DNA of 35,985 bases from Clostridiales bacterium DTU070. Lineage in GTDB: Bacteria; Bacillota; Clostridia; DSM-8532. Made by a program: the position numbers and the translations under genes. Below are positions 32,717 through 35,985 of this stretch, one piece after another. The notes beneath the pieces are model-generated. The model did no database searches. It worked only from the letters and a program-made list of their open reading frames with translations, and was not told the DNA's origin. The stretch is taken from NCBI GenBank assembly GCA_001513105.1, contig LFSH01000103.1:24405-60389 (forward strand), in the 5' to 3' direction. Position 1 is the first letter of the stretch; each line of letters starts with the position of its first letter.

Positions 32717-34144
32717 CTAAACATTCAAATCAACCTGAATATCATTAACAGGATTCGCAGCCAATACCGGTTCCACATAATCTCTCAGGAATTCCTCAAC
32801 CTGTTCGGCGCTTCTTCCCGTATAAAGCCCCGGGTTAAGAATTTCATTCAGTTCACCTTTATCCATGCCGAAAGCGCTGTCCAGAGAAATCCTTTCTATA
32901 AGATCGTTACTCAAACCTTTATTCTTTACCCTGTCGGCAGCAGCCATTGAATGCAAGCGGATTCTCTCGTGAAGTACCTGCCTGTCTCCTCCTCTTTTTA
33001 CCGCTTCCATGAGGATATTCTCGGTGGCCATGAACGGAAGCTCATCCGCAACTCTTTTTTCTATCATTTTCGGGTAAACCACCAGGCCGTCTGCCACATT
33101 TATATAAATGTTCAAAATTGCATCAACCGCAAGAAAAGCCTCGGGTATGCTTATCCTCCTGTTGGCCGAATCATCAAGGGATCTCTCGAGCCACTGGGTG
33201 GAAGCGGTAACCGGGGCGTTTAATGCATTTACAATTACATACCGTGCAAGGGATGAAATTCTTTCACATCTCACGGGATTTCTCTTGTAAGCCATGGCAG
33301 AAGAACCTACCTGATTCTTTTCAAAGGGTTCTTCAATCTCTTTCATATGCTGCAGAAGCCTTAAATCATTGCTGAATTTGTATGCGCTCTGGGCAATACT
33401 GCTCAGTAAGTTCAGAATTCTTGAATCCTGTTTTCTTGTATATGTCTGGCCCGAAACGGGAATAACCCTTCTGAACCCGGCTTTTTCAGCAACCAGTTTT
33501 TCAAGCTGTTTCACTTTTTCATGATCGCCGTCGAACAGTTTCAGGAAACTTGCCTGGGTTCCCGTTGTTCCTTTATTGCCGAGAATGTATAGATGCTCTG
33601 AAACAAAGCTCAGTTCCTCAAGATCAAACAGCAGATCCTGTATCCAGAGGCATGCCCTTTTCCCCACGGTAACAAGCTGTGCTGGCTGTAAATGAGTATA
33701 GCCGAGTGTTGGCAGATCCTTATACTTATACGCAAAGGAAGAGAGTTTTTTAATAATATTTAAAACCTTTGTCTTAACAAGGTTCAAAGCCTTGGAGAAA
33801 ATTATAATATCAGCGTTATCGGTAACGAAGCATGAAGTGGCGCCAAGGTGTATAATCCCCTTTGCTTTCGGGCACTGGGCGCCGTAGGCGTGAACATGGG
33901 CCATAACATCATGCCTTACCTCTTTTTCAACCATATGTGCATATTCATAATTTATATCATTCTGAAACTGTTTTAATTCGTCAATCTGTTCCTGGCTTAT
34001 CGGAAGCCCCAATTCTTTTTCAGCTTCTGCAAGGATAACCCAAAGGAAGCGCCATGTTCTGAACTTCATGTCGGGGGAAAAAAGAGCCTGCATTTCGCTG
34101 CTTGCATATCTTGTACCCAAGGGACTCTGATAAATGTCCTGCAA
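32717..34144 (-). CDS. purB: Adenylosuccinate lyase
   Basis: The 475-aa enzyme of the fumarase/aspartase superfamily cleaves SAICAR and adenylosuccinate, releasing fumarate, in purine synthesis. It has HVHAYGAQCPKAKGIIHLGA and TSCFVTDNAD in the N-terminal region, LGYTHLQPAQLVTVGKRACL in the middle and the signature loop GSSAMAYKRNPVRCERISSL with the catalytic serine pair near residue 275. This longer form (about 475 aa) is the type found in many clostridia and in eukaryotes. TTG 34144 is used as start, 7 bases after GGAGGA. No other pur genes lie nearby and no purine riboswitch was seen upstream. Confidence 0.95.
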   Translation of the reverse strand: MQDIYQSPLGTRYASSEMQALFSPDMKFRTWRFLWVILAEAEKELGLPISQEQIDELKQFQNDINYEYAHMVEKEVRHDVMAHVHAYGAQCPKAKGIIHLGATSCFVTDNADIIIFSKALNLVKTKVLNIIKKLSSFAYKYKDLPTLGYTHLQPAQLVTVGKRACLWIQDLLFDLEELSFVSEHLYILGNKGTTGTQASFLKLFDGDHEKVKQLEKLVAEKAGFRRVIPVSGQTYTRKQDSRILNLLSSIAQSAYKFSNDLRLLQHMKEIEEPFEKNQVGSSAMAYKRNPVRCERISSLARYVIVNALNAPVTASTQWLERSLDDSANRRISIPEAFLAVDAILNIYINVADGLVVYPKMIEKRVADELPFMATENILMEAVKRGGDRQVLHERIRLHSMAAADRVKNKGLSNDLIERISLDSAFGMDKGELNEILNPGLYTGRSAEQVEEFLRDYVEPVLAANPVNDIQVDLNV

Positions 34145-34310
34145 AGTACCATCCTCCGAAAAAAGTAGTCAGGAAGAGATGTAAAGACATCAGGTTATCC
34201 TTACATAATCTCAAATAAATTATTTGCAACAATTATTATATAATTATTCTTTCCAAAAATCCATATGTTAACAATATTTTGTCGGTATACTTTCGCTGAA
34301 AAAAGCGCAG

Positions 34311-34348
34311 AAAAGACAGGAATCGGAAAAATTGCATCGGTTCCTGCC
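34311..34348 (-). terminator. Terminator after the aminotransferase gene
   Basis: GACAGGAATCG (34315-34325) pairs with CGGTTCCTGCC (34338-34348) with one mismatch and one G-T pair; the minus strand continues with TTTTCTG. It lies about 50 bases after the stop at 34399. Confidence 0.7.
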
Positions 34349-34398
34349 CTGAAAACCCAAAGCCGCTTAATCCTGTTTTCCTTTTGAAAGTGCGGGGG

Positions 34399-35682
34399 TT
34401 ATGCTTCTGATTTAAGCACCTTGTTTATTGCAACAAGTTCGATACATGTACACAATACTTCAATCGCCTGTTCCAGCTCATTAATAGGAGGAAAAGTGGG
34501 AGCAATGCGTATGTTCCTGTCCCGGGGATCCCTTCCGTAAGGGTAAGTGGCTCCTGCTGAGGTAAATTTAACACCTGCCTCCTGCGCTTTCGCAACAACT
34601 TCCCCGGCACATCCTTCAGGGACATTCAGGCTTATGAAATATCCGCCCCTGGGCCTGGTCCATTCAGCTATATTCAGACCGCCCAGGTTCTTTTCCAAAA
34701 CGTTCAGAACCATCTCAAATTTAGGCCTCAGTATTTCAGCATGTTTTTTCATATGTGCCATGACTCCGTTGATATCTTTGAAAAACCGGGCATGGAGCAG
34801 GTGATTAATCTTGTTTGGACCTATTGTCTGGATTGATATCAGTTTCTTCATATATTTTGCATTTTCAACGCTGCATGCCATTGCTGCAACACCGGCACCG
34901 GGAAAAGAAATTTTTGCCGTAGACGCAAAAATGAAAACCCTGTCGGGATTACCTGCTTTCTTGCATTCACTGAGTATATTCAGGAGTCTGTCCCCTTCTT
35001 CATAAAGATGGTGAACAATATAGGCCGCATCCCAGAATATTGTGAAGTCCTTTGCCTTTGTTTTCATATTTGCAAACCTCTTAACCACTTCGTCAGAATA
35101 GGTTATTCCGGTAGGGTTGCTGTATATTGGAGTACACCAGATGCCCTTTATTTCCTCATCCTCTGCAGCCAGTTTTTCTATCATGTCCATATCAGGGCCG
35201 TCATCCTTCATCGGAACGGTTATCATTTCTATTCCGAAAAGTTCACAAATTGCAAAATGGCGGTCATATCCCGGGCTTGGGCATAAAAACTTAACCCTGT
35301 CAAATTTACTCCACGGAACAGAGTTTAAAAGGCCGTGGTTGAATGCCTTTTCAATGACACCGTACATAAGGCTGAGACTTGAACTGTCGCCTAAAATAAC
35401 CTCATCTTCGGTCACATCCAGTATCTGCGCAAATATCCTCTTCATTTCGGGAAGACCGTCAACAATACCGTAGTTCCTGCAATCCACTCCATTCTCGGAA
35501 ATGAAATCAAAGTTCAGTGCCTGCCGGTAAATGTCATTGGAAAGATTCAGCTGCTCAACACATGGTTTCCCTCTTGACATGTCAAGGTTGAAGTTTTTGT
35601 TCTTGTAGCCTTCAAATTTCAATTCAAGAGCATTTTTTCGTTCAATAAGCTGCGCCGGTGTAAAACCTTCGTATAGCTTCAT
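34399..35682 (-). CDS. PLP-dependent aspartate aminotransferase, subgroup Ic type
   Basis: The 427-aa fold-type I enzyme begins with FNLDMSRGKPCVEQLNLSND, typical of the PF12897 (subgroup Ic) aminotransferases. It contains GDSSSLSLMYGVIEKA (cofactor phosphate loop), CPSPGYDRHFAICE, IWCTPIYSNPTGITYSDEVV, the Asp-Ala pair FWDAAYIVHH and the lysine that binds pyridoxal phosphate in FASTAKISFPGAG. The C-terminal Arg in RNIRIAPTFPP binds the substrate carboxylate. Proven members convert aspartate and 2-oxoglutarate to oxaloacetate and glutamate. ATG 35682 follows CGGAGGAATAAATC. Single gene with its own promoter and terminator. Confidence 0.93.
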   Translation of the reverse strand: MKLYEGFTPAQLIERKNALELKFEGYKNKNFNLDMSRGKPCVEQLNLSNDIYRQALNFDFISENGVDCRNYGIVDGLPEMKRIFAQILDVTEDEVILGDSSSLSLMYGVIEKAFNHGLLNSVPWSKFDRVKFLCPSPGYDRHFAICELFGIEMITVPMKDDGPDMDMIEKLAAEDEEIKGIWCTPIYSNPTGITYSDEVVKRFANMKTKAKDFTIFWDAAYIVHHLYEEGDRLLNILSECKKAGNPDRVFIFASTAKISFPGAGVAAMACSVENAKYMKKLISIQTIGPNKINHLLHARFFKDINGVMAHMKKHAEILRPKFEMVLNVLEKNLGGLNIAEWTRPRGGYFISLNVPEGCAGEVVAKAQEAGVKFTSAGATYPYGRDPRDRNIRIAPTFPPINELEQAIEVLCTCIELVAINKVLKSEA

Positions 35683-35743
35683 GATTTATTCCTCCGTATA
35701 TGTAACTGGTATTAGTTTTTCTCTTTAAATCCAATTCTACAAC

Positions 35744-35772
35744 ATAATAATATATTTTTTTGTTTTTTGCAA
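35744..35772 (-). promoter_or_regulatory. Promoter of the aspartate aminotransferase gene
   Basis: On the minus strand TTGCAA (35767-35772), a 17-base A-rich spacer and TATTAT (35744-35749), about 60 bases before the ATG at 35682. Confidence 0.55.
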
Positions 35773-35843
35773 GTTGGAGAATAAAAAATTTCATTTTTCG
35801 GATCTAGAGAAGTCAAACATATGTGACACAACCTCTGAAAAAT

Positions 35844-35967
35844 TTTCTCTGAACAATGCTGTAACTGCCCTTAATTGCAAATAATTATTTTGTCAAGGAG
35901 GAAAGCGGAGCGATCCTTGATTAAATAATTATTTGCGATACCATACTAAACAGCATTTTCAGAGAAA
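35844..35967. repeat. Nested long inverted repeat, possible MITE or mobile-element end
   Basis: An outer imperfect arm TTTCTCTGAAcAATGCTGT (35844-35862) matches ACAGCATTtTCAGAGAAA (35950-35967). An inner perfect 14-bp arm GCAAATAATTATTT (35877-35890) pairs with 35923-35936, and TCAAGGA (35893-35899) pairs with TCCTTGA (35914-35920) around a G-rich loop. The whole can fold into one long hairpin of about 124 bases. An ATG at 35970 runs in frame to the window edge (5 codons), too short to judge. No transposase is visible. Possible identities: MITE, IS end, or large structured RNA. Confidence 0.55.
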
Positions 35968-35985
35968 TAATGTTCTACCAGCTCA

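Overview
The window looks like chromosomal DNA of an anaerobic, endospore-forming low-to-mid GC member of the Clostridia, possibly from the cellulolytic cluster III (Ruminiclostridium/Acetivibrio/Thermoclostridium-like). The basis is spoIVA, strong AGGAGG-type ribosome binding sites with frequent GTG/TTG starts, and clostridial housekeeping genes (tgt, queA, yajC, rimM, trmD, rarA, purB, a subgroup Ic aspartate aminotransferase). The lineage call is inference from protein content only.

Left part (1-11300, all + strand) is the accessory and most interesting region. It opens with the tail of an unknown aromatic-rich protein and a terminator, then a SARP/BTAD-type transcription factor with a C-terminal domain that reads as a degenerate GGDEF. 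Next comes a two-gene unit: a tandem DUF1538 membrane protein overlapping a tandem PII-like protein. From 4338 to 11293 follows a surface-fibre locus. It holds four TasA/CalY (camelysin)-like exported proteins with SipW-type signal sequences, two small proteins, the ER-type signal peptidase SipW, an LPKTG-anchored TasA-like protein and a sortase. A GEMM-I (cyclic-di-GMP class) riboswitch lies directly before the fourth TasA-like gene. Two transcription units of this locus are preceded by direct repeats of an ATGTGAGTGA-like decamer, mostly at 11-bp spacing just upstream of a -10 element, which is the geometry expected for a SARP activator. My reading is a matrix-fibre or pilus-like surface system controlled by the local SARP-type regulator and by a cyclic dinucleotide. 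I consider this the main candidate for a little-described system.

Middle part (11300-18200): a GNAT-like acetyltransferase (+), a decayed VanZ-family fragment (-), a Xer-type tyrosine recombinase (+), and convergent to it a 1196-aa secreted multidomain protein (copper-amine-oxidase-N-like repeats, DUF5050-like propeller, TPRs, S41 peptidase-like end).

Right part (18200-35700, all - strand): M18 aminopeptidase, spoIVA, a small membrane protein, rarA, trmD, rimM, yajC, tgt, a LiaF-like membrane protein, an alpha/beta hydrolase, queA, a NitT/TauT-type ABC transporter (ATPase, permease, lipoprotein) behind a structured leader with a terminator/antiterminator pair, a GntR/UTRA regulator, purB and an aspartate aminotransferase. 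The last 140 bases hold a long nested inverted repeat cut by the window edge, probably a mobile-element end or MITE. No rRNA, tRNA or CRISPR array was seen.
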